Below are positions 49,977 to 63,200 of a stretch of 64,000 nt of DNA, one piece after another; positions within the stretch are counted from its first letter, which is position 1; every line of letters starts with the position of its first letter. Below the pieces are notes generated by a model. It ran no database searches, was not told the DNA's origin, and worked only from the letters and a program-made list of their open reading frames with translations. The translations under genes were made by a program, and so were the position numbers. The stretch spans positions 354,844-418,843 of the forward strand of contig VZRN01000759.1 in assembly GCA_013397935.1 (NCBI GenBank). The letters are read 5' to 3'. The stretch comes from Dasyornis broadbenti (Eukaryota; Chordata; Aves; Passeriformes; Dasyornithidae).

Positions 49977-50043
49977 GGATCCAATCCTGCATTCCTTAAA
50001 GTCAATGGGAGTCTGAGCGTGAAAGGAATGCAGGATTGGGTCC
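49977..50043. mobile_element. Ancient palindromic MITE-like element (21-bp stem)
   Basis: Arms of 21 bp at 49977-49997 and 50023-50043 are complementary at 20 of 21 positions (shared core CCAATCCTGCATTCCTT), around a 25-nt loop holding gtcaatgggagt. I recall very similar foldback elements with the ends ccaatcctgca and the loop phrase caatgggagt dispersed in turtles, crocodiles and birds. It has no coding capacity; transcribed as intron RNA it would make a strong hairpin. Confidence 0.65.
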
Positions 50044-50207
50044 TGGAACAGGGGAGCAAAATTGTGTGCCAGATTGCTTTGAAAAGAAGAATACAGCACA
50101 TCCACAGTAGCCACTTTTTAGTGTTTCAGATTTCAAACGACTGGAGTCTGTGAAAAGTGGCTTCTGCCAACATGCAGTATCTTCTATTCAGAGGAATTTG
50201 GCATTGA

Positions 50208-50228
50208 TTTTTTTTTTTTTTTTTTTTT
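50208..50228. repeat. Poly-T tract (21 nt)
   Basis: Uninterrupted T run followed by ctcttcccc-like pyrimidines; simple sequence. Confidence 0.9.
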
Positions 50229-52604
50229 CTTCCCCTATCTTAAAACCCTTGAAAGCCCTAGAAATTCACCCCTTCTTTCACAAAGCCTGAGCATTATGAA
50301 GCAGGGAGGGGGCCGTGGCAGTGGGGGATGGAAGTTTCTCCAAGCCCAAGGGCTGGGCTGGAGCCCCATCCCCTCCTGGCACCCTGATTGTGGTGTCAGC
50401 TTCATCGTGGGACTCCATCACAGAGAGCTTGTGCCTGGTGGCTTTGTGTGAGTCCACTGTAGGAGATCGAGGAGAAAAAATTAATTAACAGTTATTGAGG
50501 GGCTAAAGCAGCCTCGGCTCGCCCCATTTGCAGTGGGTGGAGTGGCAGAAACCCTGTGGAAAGAAAACCTCTGTGCAGAGAGGCAGTGTGGGCCAGAGAG
50601 AGGGGTGGGGAGCTGCGGGCCCAACTCACGTGTGAGTAAAGGAGGAATGGTAACAAATAAAGAAAAGGTATTGGAGGCTTTTATTGTCTTTTGGTACATC
50701 TTCAATTCCTGGGCAGGCAAGCATCCTCTACTGCTTGAAAGGAAACAGCTCTCCTCGATGAAATTCTGCACCCATTTTAGCCAGAGGTAACTGGGCACAG
50801 GAGGTAGCAGGAGTGGCTTGTTATTACTTAATGTTTTCAATTATTTATTGTGTTTGTAAAATTTGGTATTTCTCTTGAAGTTTCAGCTCCTGGACTCATC
50901 TGGTGACTTAAAATTTATCTTCCACTGTTCCGAAATAGTAGCTGTCGAACCTGGGGGTTTGTGGAGAACTGGTTTGGGTTCTGGAGGTTTCACTTTCCCT
51001 TCAGCTTTTGAGTTCCATGTGTCCCAGTTCCTCAGTCATCAGGTGGTGTCACAAGGTGAGAGGGACAGTCACTCCTTGCATGGCAAGAGAAGCTGCAGCA
51101 TGTGCCAGAGGTTGGTGGGCATTGGTGCCCATCGTGATGCTGCTGTGGGCAGGACCTTCGGGAGGTCCCTGGGCTGGAAAAATGCCTTTGGGAGTGTGGG
51201 CAGCCCATGGATGCACCACAGACCAGCTCAGAATCAGAGTAACCCAGACCAAGAGCCCAGGGTGTTTTGCAAAACAAAATGACCACTTTTGGCCTGGTCA
51301 AAGTTTACAATTGATGGAGAGCATGGCAGAAGTGGGCAGCGGGCAGGCAGAAGCATTTGCTCAGCTCCAGCCACCTTGTGTCTGGTTCCACTTGCACAGG
51401 GCTTTGTGGCAATACATGGGAATTTTCCTTCACTGTTATGGTAGCTGGGAAATATTTGAGCAAATGTTGTTGTGTATTAATCCTGTGTGCATGTGTTTAC
51501 ACATCGCTGTAGTCTGAAGGCTTTGAGAGACTGTCACTTAAGGTGCTGGGGTGAGACGAGTACTGGTGCTGCTGTCACAGTCACTACAGAGATGGCATCT
51601 GAAGCAGTTAACAAGCAATTAGGTCCATGTTTAATATTGCTAACTAAAACAGGCACGGTTCTTTGGTCAGCCAGGCATGAAGAGCTCGGGCTGCCACGCT
51701 CAGGAGGCTAAGCGAGTCATGGACCAGAGCTTGCAGAGCACAGAGATTCTCCTTGCGTGTCCTGATCAGCCTTTGTTCATTAAACAAGAAGGGGGAAGAA
51801 TCTCAAGGAGGGAAGCGATGTGAGATTTCTTTTTCCCCTCCAGTCGGTCTTGCTGCTGTGAGACAAGTCAGGAGTTCCTGGGTGCCACTTTCCCAGCAGG
51901 AGCAGGGCATGGCCATGCTGGGGGCTCAGGCCAGGCCCTGGCTCTGTGCAGGGCAGGGACAGCCACCCTGCCTGGCCCTGCAGCTGCCTGTGCCTTGTCA
52001 CTGCCTGCACCCCTCGCTGCCTGCACGTCCTCTCCATTGCACAGCCAGGTCCCATGCCTACAGGAATGGCAGCCACTGGAGTGATTTTCCATGGTGTTAG
52101 CTTGGGCTGTTTGGACTCATAACAAATTTCTTATCTTCAGCAGTAATACCTACAACTGAACTCTTGGATTGCACTCCATAGGGGAGGGTTTAATTACATT
52201 TTGTGGCTAAAATAGGATCCTTGTTCCACACAGTTGTGACATTAGAAATAACAGGACATTATTAGTCATTTCACTCTTTGTCTCTTCTAACACTGAAACT
52301 TTCCCACATGAAGTTAGCAGACGCAAATCTGTTGAGAATACCACAAGACGGATGCTGATGGTGAGGAGGTGCTCTGCTATGTGTTTTCCAGCATGCTAGT
52401 AGTCTCTGGGATGCACCAGGCATTATCTGGAAGGCAAGGATGGGTCTGCAGCATTCCCATGATGTCAGAGGGGAGCTGTTTGTGTTTGAGAAGCATCAGG
52501 CATGGAGACAATGCAGGCTTCTCACATGAACTTGCATACTCTACAGTACTACTAAATCATGATTACCAAAGGGTTGCGTGTTTTTAATCATCAAAGTACT
52601 TAAA
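50229..52604 (+). other. Intron 2 segment (no gene seen)
   Basis: Ordinary intronic DNA; the 139- and 169-codon frames at 50863-51517 overlap each other in different phases and show no domain, so I treat them as chance. Confidence 0.5.
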
Positions 52605-52705
52605 ATATTATAATAATGCTTAGCACTTTTCAACTTCAAAGCATGCTGCAAACAGTAATTAGGTCTAATAACCCTGCTGTGACAGTGAGACATTCCTATC
52701 TCCTG
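52605..52705 (+). mobile_element. Possible MIR-family SINE relic
   Basis: The text taataatgcttagcactt, then cttcaaagcatgctgcaaac, then agtaattaggtctaataacc parallels the MIR core of amniotes (tagcgctttacaaacattaattaatcctcacaac). It is diverged and incomplete; no tRNA-like head or tail boundary could be placed. Confidence 0.4.
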
Positions 52706-55700
52706 TCTCACAACGGTGAGGGGGGGTGCCAGCCCCTGATGCGGTTGCATCCATCCTGTGTGAGACAGGAGATCTTCCAATGAAGGCTGTGATTGATAAA
52801 CTCACCTCCCCACAGGCACATACTCGTGGCCAGCAGCAACAGGGAGGGCTTGGAAGATGCTTTCCAGGCTAGAGGAGAGGAGGCAGGACACTTCCAGTGC
52901 TCTTTCGGGCTGTCTCCTCAAGACTGTAAAACCTGGGCTAATTCACGTTTTGTTCCATGCGGGGCTGGAGCAGCATTTGAAACAGCATTGAAAAAAGGTT
53001 TTATTCCATCTTGGCTTCCTGGTTGGTGTGTTTTCACCACCCAGCAAAGTCTTGTGGAGACTGGGGAGAATACTTGTGGACAGCCTGTGTCAACTGGGGG
53101 TCATTTTCCTTTTGCAAGCTTAGACTTTGAGTTGAATTCTTGGTTAAGGCAAAAGCTCTCCCATTCCATCCTTTTAGTTTGCAACATGTAGGAGATAAAA
53201 ATGGTGCAGGAAGTAATTGGTAGACACATTTAAACAACAGAGGCTTATAAACTGCTTGTATGTCCAAACTAGTGTTAAAAACCTAGAGATTATTCTGCTT
53301 TTAGCTTTTTTGGTTTTTTAAGAGTTGCAAAAACCTGCATTCTTTTGGATATTCGTCATGTTGGTTGCAACCACCAGTTGTGATCAGTTCTTGGGATAGA
53401 ATAATTTCTAGCTTTCATTTTATTATCTGCTGTATTATCTCATGAATCTTTGCTCTGTTTGCTGGAGTGTTCTCTGCCTCGTGAGGTCTCTGCCTCGCAC
53501 CCAAAGTGCTGGAACTCCCTTATCCTGGTGCTGGCTCCCCCTCCAAGGTGGGGGTGTCAGTCAGGAAATGGAAGTTGCTTGTTTGTCACTGGGAGTGCAT
53601 AAGCTTTGTTTCCTATGGGAAAACAAGGCTGAAGAGCACTTGGGGAAGAAGGGGCTTCCCCCCAAAAGCCGCTGTTGGTGTCGGGAGGCTGCACACAGGG
53701 GTTGGCGCCAAACCTGGGCCTGGTCCTCCAGCACATTCCCTGTTCCTGCTCCTGTCAGGTGTGAAATGGAGCCTCTTCCTCGCTGCTACAAGAAACTGGT
53801 CTGACAGGGCAGGCATGCCAAGGTGGGTCTCCAGCAGGAGGAGGAACCAAGTGCAGTGTTTGTGAAAGTCCACACTCCTGAACTCTGCAGCTAGGCTGCT
53901 AATTATTATTATAATGAGCCATCGGCAAGTTGCATCAAGTTTTGTCAGAAACTCTTGACTTTTTTCGTTTCAATATTATGAAAGCAAATAGTAACCAGGT
54001 TTGGCTAGACTCAGTCATTCAAAGGAAAGCCAAGCAGCAGGGCCTGTGTGCCAGTGGGCAGGGTGATGTTACCTTCCCTGGCTGGCCAGGTGCTTGGCTC
54101 AGCTGGCTAAAGGAATATCATGCGGGTTTTAATTTGTAATTTCTGCCTAATTGACAGTAATAGGTTACAGCTACACAGAACAGGCTGGTGCTGTGCAGGT
54201 CCCGGAGTCACCCCAGGACCTTGAGAGATGAAGCCCCCTTGTCCAGTACCTGGAGCTTGGGGCAGGTGTCCCAACATCAAGGTGCTGCATCCACCCTGCT
54301 GCACGGCTGCCTTGGGGCTGGGGGCATCAGTGCTGCCTCTCCTCAGCATTCCTGTCTCCCTGGCTGTAGTTGCCAGCACTTCGCTCTTGACTGCAGTTTG
54401 CACATGATACCCAGGCACTCAGAGGGTGGTGTTTGACAGTGTTCAGTGCTGGCATTTAGTAAACCCTTCTGGAGGGCAGTGTACACTTTTGCCTTTATTT
54501 CTAAAATGCGGGGTGTAGAAGCCAATATAGGCGTTCATGGCTGTTTGAGTGATAACTTGCTGTTTCTTGTTTATGAGATAATTCTTGTATTGTCCCTGAA
54601 TGAAATTCTTCTAAGGTAAAAGGCCTGTCAATCTTATTAATCATTGCTAATAATAGTCATTATCATGCGAGCAAGCTGCTTGCCTGCTTTATGAGTTCAG
54701 GCAAGTCAGTTCCCTAATAGGTGTCTTGTTTTTCTCAGCTGGAAAATGGGGTGAATGGTATTTTCCCTCAGTTTTGAAAGGTGATGTGCTGGGAGTGCAG
54801 TGTCAGGCAGGGAGAGCAGCTCTCGGTACTGGGCAGCTGGGGACTCATGGCGCAGGCTGGGAGCAGGGATCCCACCAGTGCAGGGCTGATGTGGAGCCTC
54901 ACAGCGGGGCTGGGCACAGGGCAATCAGCTGCCAAATGCACCTGATACCTAATGTGTCTGAGAGCCACTCCAAAACATTGGCTTTGCCTGGTTTGCTTTG
55001 GCACAGAGGCTTCCCACTCCAGTCCAGGAAAGCGCTGACCCCACTGGCATCTGCCAGTGATGCTGTGCTAAGAACCAGAGCTGAATTTGTGCCATTCCTA
55101 CCAACCTCAGCACTGGCAGGCTGGGGCACAGAGTGGGGTATAGGGGTCCTCCTGCACCTTCTGCAGTACCTCGGGAGATGCTAACGCCTCCCTGCTTTGG
55201 GGGTGTTGCTCTCCTGCAGAGATCCTTCCAGCAACCGGCTTTGGGATTTATCCCTAATTCCCTCTGCGGCTCCTTAGCACAGTGGGTGTGGTGAGATGAT
55301 GGCCAGCACTCCTGAAACAAACACCCAGCTCTGTGGGTGAGCACGGGAAAAGTGCTGTATCAGCACGTCCGAGGGAGGTCCCTGTTTTGTGGCCGCCACT
55401 TCATGTCTACCAGCTCAAGACAAGTTGTGTGCCAAGGCTGGATCTGACAGAGACAAAATGTCCTTTACAAAGCCATTCTGACCTCTTTGCCTTCCTTTCT
55501 TTTGCGCCATGTACTCTACCTTTACCTTTCACTGGAGAGGTTTAAAAACAGCTTGGTTAAGCAGGAGGGACGATCTAGATGTGGTTGTTCCTGCATCAGT
55601 TGAGAGAGGCCCCGTAGTGCCCTGATTGCTGTCCCAGGCCTGTGCCTTGTTCAGGGGATGGCCCAGCTTTACCTAAGCCTCTCAGAGGGGATGAGCATGT

Positions 55701-57179
55701 TCCTACGTCACCAGGGTCCTGGTCCCCACCAGAGCTACCAGGCAGCTGGAAAGATAAACACGAGCTGACTCCACCTACCAGCAGTATGGAGACAGCAGCC
55801 CGTGAGATCGACAGCCCGAGAATGTGCACACAAAAGAAGCATTTCCCTCAGCCACGACAGTAAAACCACCAGACGACCGCATGCAGCATGTGATTTTCCA
55901 AAAGCATCGGTCCAGATCCCAACTCCTTTGTACCACACACTGTTTCCCAGGATCAGATCACAGTAGCAATGTGTAAAAGGCACTTTCAAGCACTGAAAAT
56001 TAATAATATTTTCCTCAACACTGTTTATGCAAACTGTGGAGAACGTTCCTGCCCCTGCGTGCTGGCCTGCTGGATCAGCTCACCAGCCCTCGGCATCAAA
56101 CCCTCCACAGAGATCGGTGGTGCTCATGGTGGAGTTGGAGGAGACATTCAGGCGATTCTATGGAGTGAAGCTCTGGCAGTGACCTGGGATCTGTTGACCT
56201 GTGAATATGGAGCCTCTTGCCCTCTCCCTTGCCTTGTGTCACTGCTGGCACAGCCCAAGGCAGCCCTTGTCCATCTGGGGCCGCAAAGGGCTGTTGAGAG
56301 CACCCACATGCCTGGGAGCTTTGGCCAGTGGGGCCCTGGCAGAGGTGAGTTGGGATGAGTGTGATTTCCCTTCTCCCTCTCTGGTGTTGCATTGGTGAAG
56401 CGGCATTGCATTCTACAGAGCAGCTCTGGTGTAAGACAGCTCTGATCTGCTGTATCTACAAATTGATTGGGCTTGGTGGTTCTTGGATGCCTGATTTGAA
56501 GCCTTTCTGTTGGGACACTCTTCTTCCCTGTAAAGGGAGCCATCAGTTAATGACCGTCACAGGCTTTCTCAGTCGAGTTCTGTGTGGGTTAATGAAATGG
56601 CAAATGTCAAAACTTGAATACAAAATCTCTTGGTTTTTGTGTAATTTTCCTGCGCTTCCCTCCATCATGTGTGCATTGTACTGCTTTAGTGTTGCAGGGA
56701 GTTGCTATGGCATTGATTATTAATATTTTTGAGGGTGGCAGGAACATCCATATGCAGTATCCCTTGTGTAGTCCTGTGGAGACAAACACTGCTGCTGTTG
56801 ATTGCAGTGGCTGTGAACCTGATGGGATTTTAACCTGCCAAGAAAATCATCTCAATTTGCAAAGGAGCCTTTTCCCCCAAATCATTTTTGAGTTCAGCTT
56901 TCAAGTTTTTCAGGAACTGGTATCAGCTGGGTTCCATAACCCACACTTCGAGGTACCATTTAGTTGGTATCTAAGGCAAGGTTTGGTACCTAATTTGGTA
57001 AGGCAGATAGAGTCAAGAGCCTGGCCCTCAGTCCTGTCTCTGGATGGGCCCTCCAGGGAAGAGAGGGACCAGGAACAGACCCCACAGACTGGTACAGGGG
57101 TTGGGCTTTTCACTTTGCGTCCTGAACGACTGGGTTTGGGGATGGAGAACAAAATTCTGATCGTCCTGTGTTTTAACAG
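52706..57179 (+). other. Intron 2, last 4.5 kb
   Basis: Mixed unique sequence with a second possible MIR tail at 54697-54752. The block at 53890-54010, AT-rich with attattattataatgagcc, may be conserved non-coding sequence. The 206-codon open frame at 56614-57234 runs through exon 3 in the wrong phase and is not a gene. The intron ends in a cctgtgttttaacag acceptor. Confidence 0.5.
54697..54752 (+). mobile_element. Possible MIR-family SINE tail
   Basis: aggcaagtcagttccct, then ttgtttttctcagctgg, then aaaatgggg parallels the antisense MIR phrase (gggcaagtcacttaacctc, cagtttcctcatctg, taaaatgggg). Short, so only a suggestion. Confidence 0.35.
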
Positions 57180-57247
57180 GGAGAAGACTACGAGGAAAAG
57201 CATTCTACAATGTCAATGGCAAGGTGTACTGTGAAGAAGACTTCCTA
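57180..57247 (+). CDS. WTIP: WTIP-like LIM protein, exon 3: end of LIM1
   Basis: This 68-nt exon has acceptor TTTTAACAG ending at 57179 and donor GTAAGT at 57248-57253. With the last base of exon 2 it reads G-RRLRGKAFYNV, then NGKVYCEEDFL, and ends in phase 0. It completes LIM1: 17 residues after the CCSC cysteine come Cys and, at the fourth position, Asp (C-x2-D). Asp as the final zinc ligand is normal in LIM domains. RRLRGKAFYNV is nearly the same as recalled WTIP, where LIMD1 has a Phe-Val variant and AJUBA has RTLRCKAFYSV; this is the strongest single reason for the WTIP call. In relatives the next residues are YSGFQQ and belong to a following exon, which I do not find in the remaining 6.7 kb. 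Confidence 0.92.
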
Positions 57248-60200
57248 GTAAGTAAGATTTCAGGCACTTTTTCTTATTATTTCTGAAGTAAATCGTTCCT
57301 TTATATTGGCTTGTTTGCTTTGAGAGACAGTTTGATGGTGCGGGACCTCCTGCCAGTGGTGGAGTTGGGAAGGATTTACCACTGACTCCACAGGCGCAGG
57401 ATGAGCCCCTTGGTTTGAAGTGGTGGCTGTAAAACCGAGTACATAACTGTCCATAAGCCATCACAAAGTGTAAATTATGAGAATAAGCACTGGAGCTGCT
57501 CAAACTTGGGACTTGAATTGCAGCCACAGAGCCTCGCCTGCCAAGCCTGAGCTCAAAGTCAAACATCTGGGGAATACCAATCATAACAGGAGGGAGACGT
57601 TTGTGCTGGGAGCACGGCAGGGCTGTGCACAAAGTTGCTTTGTTGAGGCACAGTTTAATCACTTCTCTGCTCACGGGGCCGTGAGGCTGAGTTGTGATTA
57701 GCTGGGAACTGTTGGCTGTGGAGGGGCAATTCGGGTTCTCTCGCTGCTCACAGAGCTTTTGTAAATGCTGTACTTCAATGGGGACTAAGTCAGGAGAAGA
57801 AGAATGAAGCCTGTTGCTGAGCTGTGTTGTTCCAAAAATAAAATATTTGTTCAATTAAGGGTGAGGATTGTGCAGTGCGCAGCAAATGATTTGATAAGTG
57901 CAGAGCATTTAGAATTAAGATGAAGGGGTTGGCCTGGCTGGGAATTGCAATTAGAGAGCAATGATACATTTTAGCTTAGAGGAGGATGAATTGGACAATC
58001 AGTATGTTAAATTTATACCACCTTATTTATTGAAATACCATTAATTTAGAAGCTTGGGTCTTCCAGAACAACTTTCCATTTCTAATGAATATATAATCAT
58101 GCTTTTTGCAAAGGAATTTTTCAAAGTATATCCCACAACAAAATTGTTACTGACTGTTCAAAGTGCGCAAATGCATTTCTCATCAGTGTAATCCATAAAA
58201 ATTATGGAAATTCCTAAAATATAAGCCATAGTTGTCTTCATGTGTTTCACCTTTACCCTTCATGTATTACATCTTTACTGTGAGCTGGAGACTCAGGAAA
58301 AAAACCAAAATGTATTTTTTGCAGAAAATAAGTTTCTTGTTATAATTGAAATTTGTTAGTGTTTTACTTGCATTCTGGAGAGAAAATTATTTTTTCTTCC
58401 TTGCTTTTTTCAGCCTTTTCTTCCCTGTGTTTCTGCAGAAGCACAGGGAGGGGGAGAGGAGGTGCAGTGTGAGAGGGAGGGGCTCAAACCTTTGAGATTT
58501 TTCATTTGAACTGTGTTGGAATGTACTTTCCCCATGATCAAAACCTTTCATCCAGACTTAATGACATGATTGTTGTTATTAGCTTATAATTTCAGCCCAA
58601 ACACGAGAATTTTAAATCTAAAAATCTTAATCTTTTGGAGAACATTCAGTTTTCATGGGGTGGAGGGGAAAACTTCAGCTCCGGCGTGTTCTGTAGTGGG
58701 TTTCTGAAGGGAGATACTTGCAGAGATTTTCCCAGGAAAACTGAGATTAAGAACCTGATAGGAATAAACGCAAGTTAGGGAACTGTTGGGCCATTTAAGG
58801 GCAGGATTTAAAAGCCCAAACTTCACACAGGTGTGTTTTAGCAGATTCCCAATAGCCAGAAGGATGGGGGAGAAGCAGACCAAGGGACACTGTAAGTCAG
58901 CAAAGAAACCAAATTCTGATGTCCCTGCTTGTGGTAATCTTGCTGCTTCTCAGAAAGTAATTGCATCTTCTCTCAGCTCCCCTGAGCAAATGTCATAGCA
59001 AGAATCCTAGGAATTGTATTGTTTCACTAATGAAATCAAACAACCTTGCCTATTTTAGAGTTCTGTGAACAGGGAAAGCTCAAAACTTTTCTCAAAGTTG
59101 AAAGGAAAAAGGCTGCAAAGTAGCCATTAAAAAGGAAATTATTTTAACTGCTTCATCTTCCCAGGCCTTTCTCTTGAACACTTGGAAACACCAATCCTCT
59201 CTAAGAAGAGGCATTTTTAGTCCAAAGCAGAAAACCAAATGCTTTTTCTGTATAACTGAGAATTTCAGTCTGCCGTAACTCCAATTCTTTAGTGCAGCTT
59301 CATTACAGTGCAGCAGGATTCCCTGCTGACACTGTGGTAGTGGAATGTTAGGGAAGTTAAGGCTGGGGGATAAGAAAAAGATTATTTCAATTCGGGAATG
59401 TAAACAGATAAGAGTCTAACTACATTATAATTGTATTTCTGCTGAGAAAATGCTGCCTGCTGTGGATGCCCTTCCTCTTTCTTGGCTTTTGTTTCTCTGG
59501 GAATTGATTAGGAGAATTAGATGCTCCTGTAGGTTTGGTAGCAGGGTCACAGCTCAGTGGATTTGCAGCCCCACAGCCTGTGACCAGGTTATTTCAAAGA
59601 TAGCAGGGATTTGAAAGCAGAGCAGCTTCAGAAAATGTGAGCAGGAGGTGCAGTGCTGTCCCAGTGGGGGCACTGGTGACACCCAGGAGAGAACAGGCTG
59701 TGTGTACCTGGCTGGGTTTGCAACAGCCGCGGGATCCTTCCAGGAACTCCTAGGGACAGACTGAGGAGTTGATGCGCCCTTGCTCACAGTCCCACCCAGG
59801 TAGCAGTGGCCTGAAGGAGCCCTCATGTGCCTCCCAGCAGGAGGCATCCCGGGGGAAGCAGCTGTGCTGTAAATGGGGAACAGGGATGGTGGCACCTGGA
59901 GCCGCCCTGGTACCTGGAGGAGAGCCCGTCCCCTTCCCAGGGAGGGCTGTGATTCCTGCAGAGCTCTGTCCTCCCCCACTGCTGCCTCTATTTATCCCAT
60001 TCATTTGCTGCAGGTGCTTCTTCCCTATCATCCCTGGAGTCACACTGGACATGTCCTGCAGGCCAGTCCAGGCAGGACACTGGGATTTGGGGCTGCAACA
60101 AGCAGCACATGAACACCGATGGGCAAAAAAGCTGAAATGGCTCTTGATGTGAACGAATGCAGAAAATTTTAGTGAAGAATGGATATTATTTATGGGTTTC

Positions 60201-63200
60201 TTCCTATTGTAGCTGCTAGAAATATTTAACATCCTATAGATGTCAGTATTTTATTTCTTCTATAATAGTGCAGTTTGCTGTGCCAGACCAGCTCCTGCTG
60301 GAGCAGTCTCCAGCACTGCAGTCGATGGCTCAGATGGGATACCTGGTTCTTTAACTACCACTCACTCACTACAAATCAGCTCTTCCTCTCAGTCAAAGGT
60401 GCTATGTGGAATTCACTGCAGTGTCTTGTATGCTTCTTGAAGCCAAGACCTTGAGAAAACCCATTTGCTGATTCTTTCAAACATTTGGCTCTAGTAAGAC
60501 CCCTCCTTGGCTAAAGAGTCCCCCTGGAGGTTCAGCAAGTGGCAGTGCCAGCTGCTCCAGGGGTTCTCTTCCACGTGCGCTCTGGCTGGGAGCTCCTGTG
60601 CAGGTCCCATTTTAACAGAGCACAATTGTCACTGCAAGCATAGCGAATGTCTGAGAGCTTCGGCTGCCAAGTGCTTCCAACAAATCAGTCGGTAGAAATG
60701 TGGTGTGAGGAGCTGCTGGCGTCAAACATTCCAAATCTGCCGCTTTCCTGGAAAAGTGCTTTCGATTTGTGGACACAGGTCATGAGTGAGCTGGTGCTCC
60801 TGATGAGTAATGTGAGGCTGCTCCCAGGATACCCCACACTGCCCCTGCCAGAGCCACAAGGTACATCCTTCTGGCAAATAGTTTTCCCACATGTTTGCTC
60901 TTACTGAGGGCGCAGATCATGAGTCTCTGCACCAGGTGGCTTGTTGTGCTCGTTCTTTGCAGGGAAGAAGCATTCAATGTTTTTAGCCCCACTTGTGGAG
61001 TTGTAGATGGGCAAGGGATGCCACGGTGCTGCTTTCTGTGGGGCTGGGGATGGATGGCTGAGGCTGGGAATCCCCTGCACCTGGGGGACGTGGAATACCT
61101 CTGCCTTCTTGGGCTATTTTTGACAGCCTCCTGCTTCCAGCCCTGATTAGCTGCACATTCTCTCAGTGCTTAAATCCAAGCCATATTGGCTAAATGTAGT
61201 GAATGAATCAGATTTTAAAAAATAAATCCACAGATAATTCTTCTTCTGCCTAAACGTGGCACAGACATTTCCAGTAGGATACTGCATGTGTGAGGAGCAA
61301 AAAGAACAAAACCAAACCCCCAAACTTTGCATTGCTTTGCTTTAGCTCTAGGGAAGATCCAGCTAATCCTTTAAATGCCACCTTAAGGTAACAAGTCCAG
61401 CAATACCCAAGTCTTGCCCCCATCCTGTTAGGAGAGTTATTTCATGAAAGGAAATAAAACAAATGACAGTTTAATCCTTTCCTGAAAGCTCTTCGGACAC
61501 AGATGGCTAACTAGCCATAACAGAGACACTGTTCCTGGTGAAGTGAACAAAAAAATAAATGCCTTACAGTATAATAAATAATCCCAGTCAGATGTTCGTG
61601 CTTCATTTTGTTGATAAATTGCTGCATAATCATGGGTGAAGGAAAAATAGCTCAATAATTTTAATTTTTCTTCCCTTTTCAGTGCTTAAATACCATGTAG
61701 AGAATTTTTTTTTTAAATACTGTTTTCCTTGGCAAAAAACACTTTAAAAATGTCACCAAAGCAGCCTGAATCTTAGATCTATTATCTATCTCTTTTCTTT
61801 TTTTTCCTGTTTTTGATAGGCTTTTTCTTTTTCTCTTGAGGTAACGAACATTATTGAGTGGGGGTCCAGTAGAGGTTAAGAAATGAGAGAATTTCCCGCG
61901 AGGGAGGAGATGAGAGGGAAAATGAACCTCGTGACAGATGTTAGTTACATTGCTTAATGCACTACTGGAAGACGCTCAGATGCTCTGGAAATAACCTATT
62001 ACAGACACCATAAGATGCAGTGCATAGCATTAAGGTCATCCAAAACTTCCCCTTTTAAGATTTCCTCTTTCACTGTCTTAAAACTTTGCCAGATTTAATC
62101 ATTTAGGCTGAACTTCTTCACGCTAGGTTTTTGCCTCTGGCTAACTTTGCTGTCATTAGTTGTTGAAAGTTTCATCTAGAGCTGTTCATCCATTTCAATG
62201 AGTAAGACTGGAGGAACTCTGCCCATAAATCCTCAAAGAGAAGGTCTCTAAAAGCTCTGTTTTGCACATGGCAACAGTAAAGAGACTGTGCTTTGCAAAC
62301 CTGTAGGAGCCTTTGGGTGTCCCTGCCATCTCCAGGAGGGTGCCCAGCCCCTGTGAGGGCTGTGGCAGGAGTAGGGCACACAGCCCCAGCAGAGCCGTGC
62401 CCTGCAGTCTGTCTGTCTCCAGCCTTCCTTCTGCTCTCCATCCAGTCTGCTGGGATTCTGGATCCCTTTCTCCCCTAACCAGCCACTGGTCCCCACCCAA
62501 GACACTTCTCCTTGCTGGTCACTGCAATGCAAAAGTTGGCTACAGAGGACAATACAGGGCCTTGTCTTATATCCACAACCATAAAACTCACAGTGATTTC
62601 AGAAATGCAAAAGTATCAGGGCATACAGGACTGGTAGGCAGGTGGGAAATGGAAATACTCAGCCCTTCATGGGGTGAGGGACAGGGTATCAGCTGAGGAG
62701 TAGCTGAGTGATGGGCAGCTCGTCAGAGCAGGGCTTGCACCTTCATCTCCTGTAGCACCAAACACAGCAAGACCCTTACCCTGTCCAGAGCCCCTGGGCA
62801 TGGCTGCAATGTAAATATTAATACTAATGAGGCTTTTCTTCTCAGTTTGTGCACATGCTGTTTTCCAAGCCTGGCAGTGTGGGAAATGGCCTGTCCTGCT
62901 TGCTGGGGCCCTCGGAAGATAGTTTTTATTTAGTGTAATGGAAGCTGGTGTCAGCTGGAGTCAGAGGTTTGATTTTCCATCTCAACGGCTATAAATGTTT
63001 GGAAGTCCCCCTTGGGAGGGAGCCCTGGGACTGGTGCATTAGTCAGAGAGCCCATTCCTGCTAAGTGAGACTCTTTCAGAAAAAAATAGACTCAGTTGAA
63101 AAGGTGAATGATTGAAGTTGCAGCTTGTGTCCATTTCATATCTAATGGGAATCACAGAGCAAATGGAGTTCTAGATAACTGGGACGGTGTTGTATTAAAC

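Noticed and set aside
50628..50642. ACTCACGTGTGAGT near-palindrome containing CACGTG
   Set aside because: Six-base arms around an E-box are expected by chance at this length of sequence; no supporting context.
56614..57234. 206-codon frame overlapping exon 3
   Set aside because: It crosses exon 3 in a different phase from the LIM-coding frame and has no recognisable domain; exon 3 with proper splice sites explains the region.
57213..57854. 213-codon minus-strand frame after exon 3
   Set aside because: No domain, no splice or start context and it overlaps exon 3 antisense. Random long frames of this size are expected in 64 kb on two strands.
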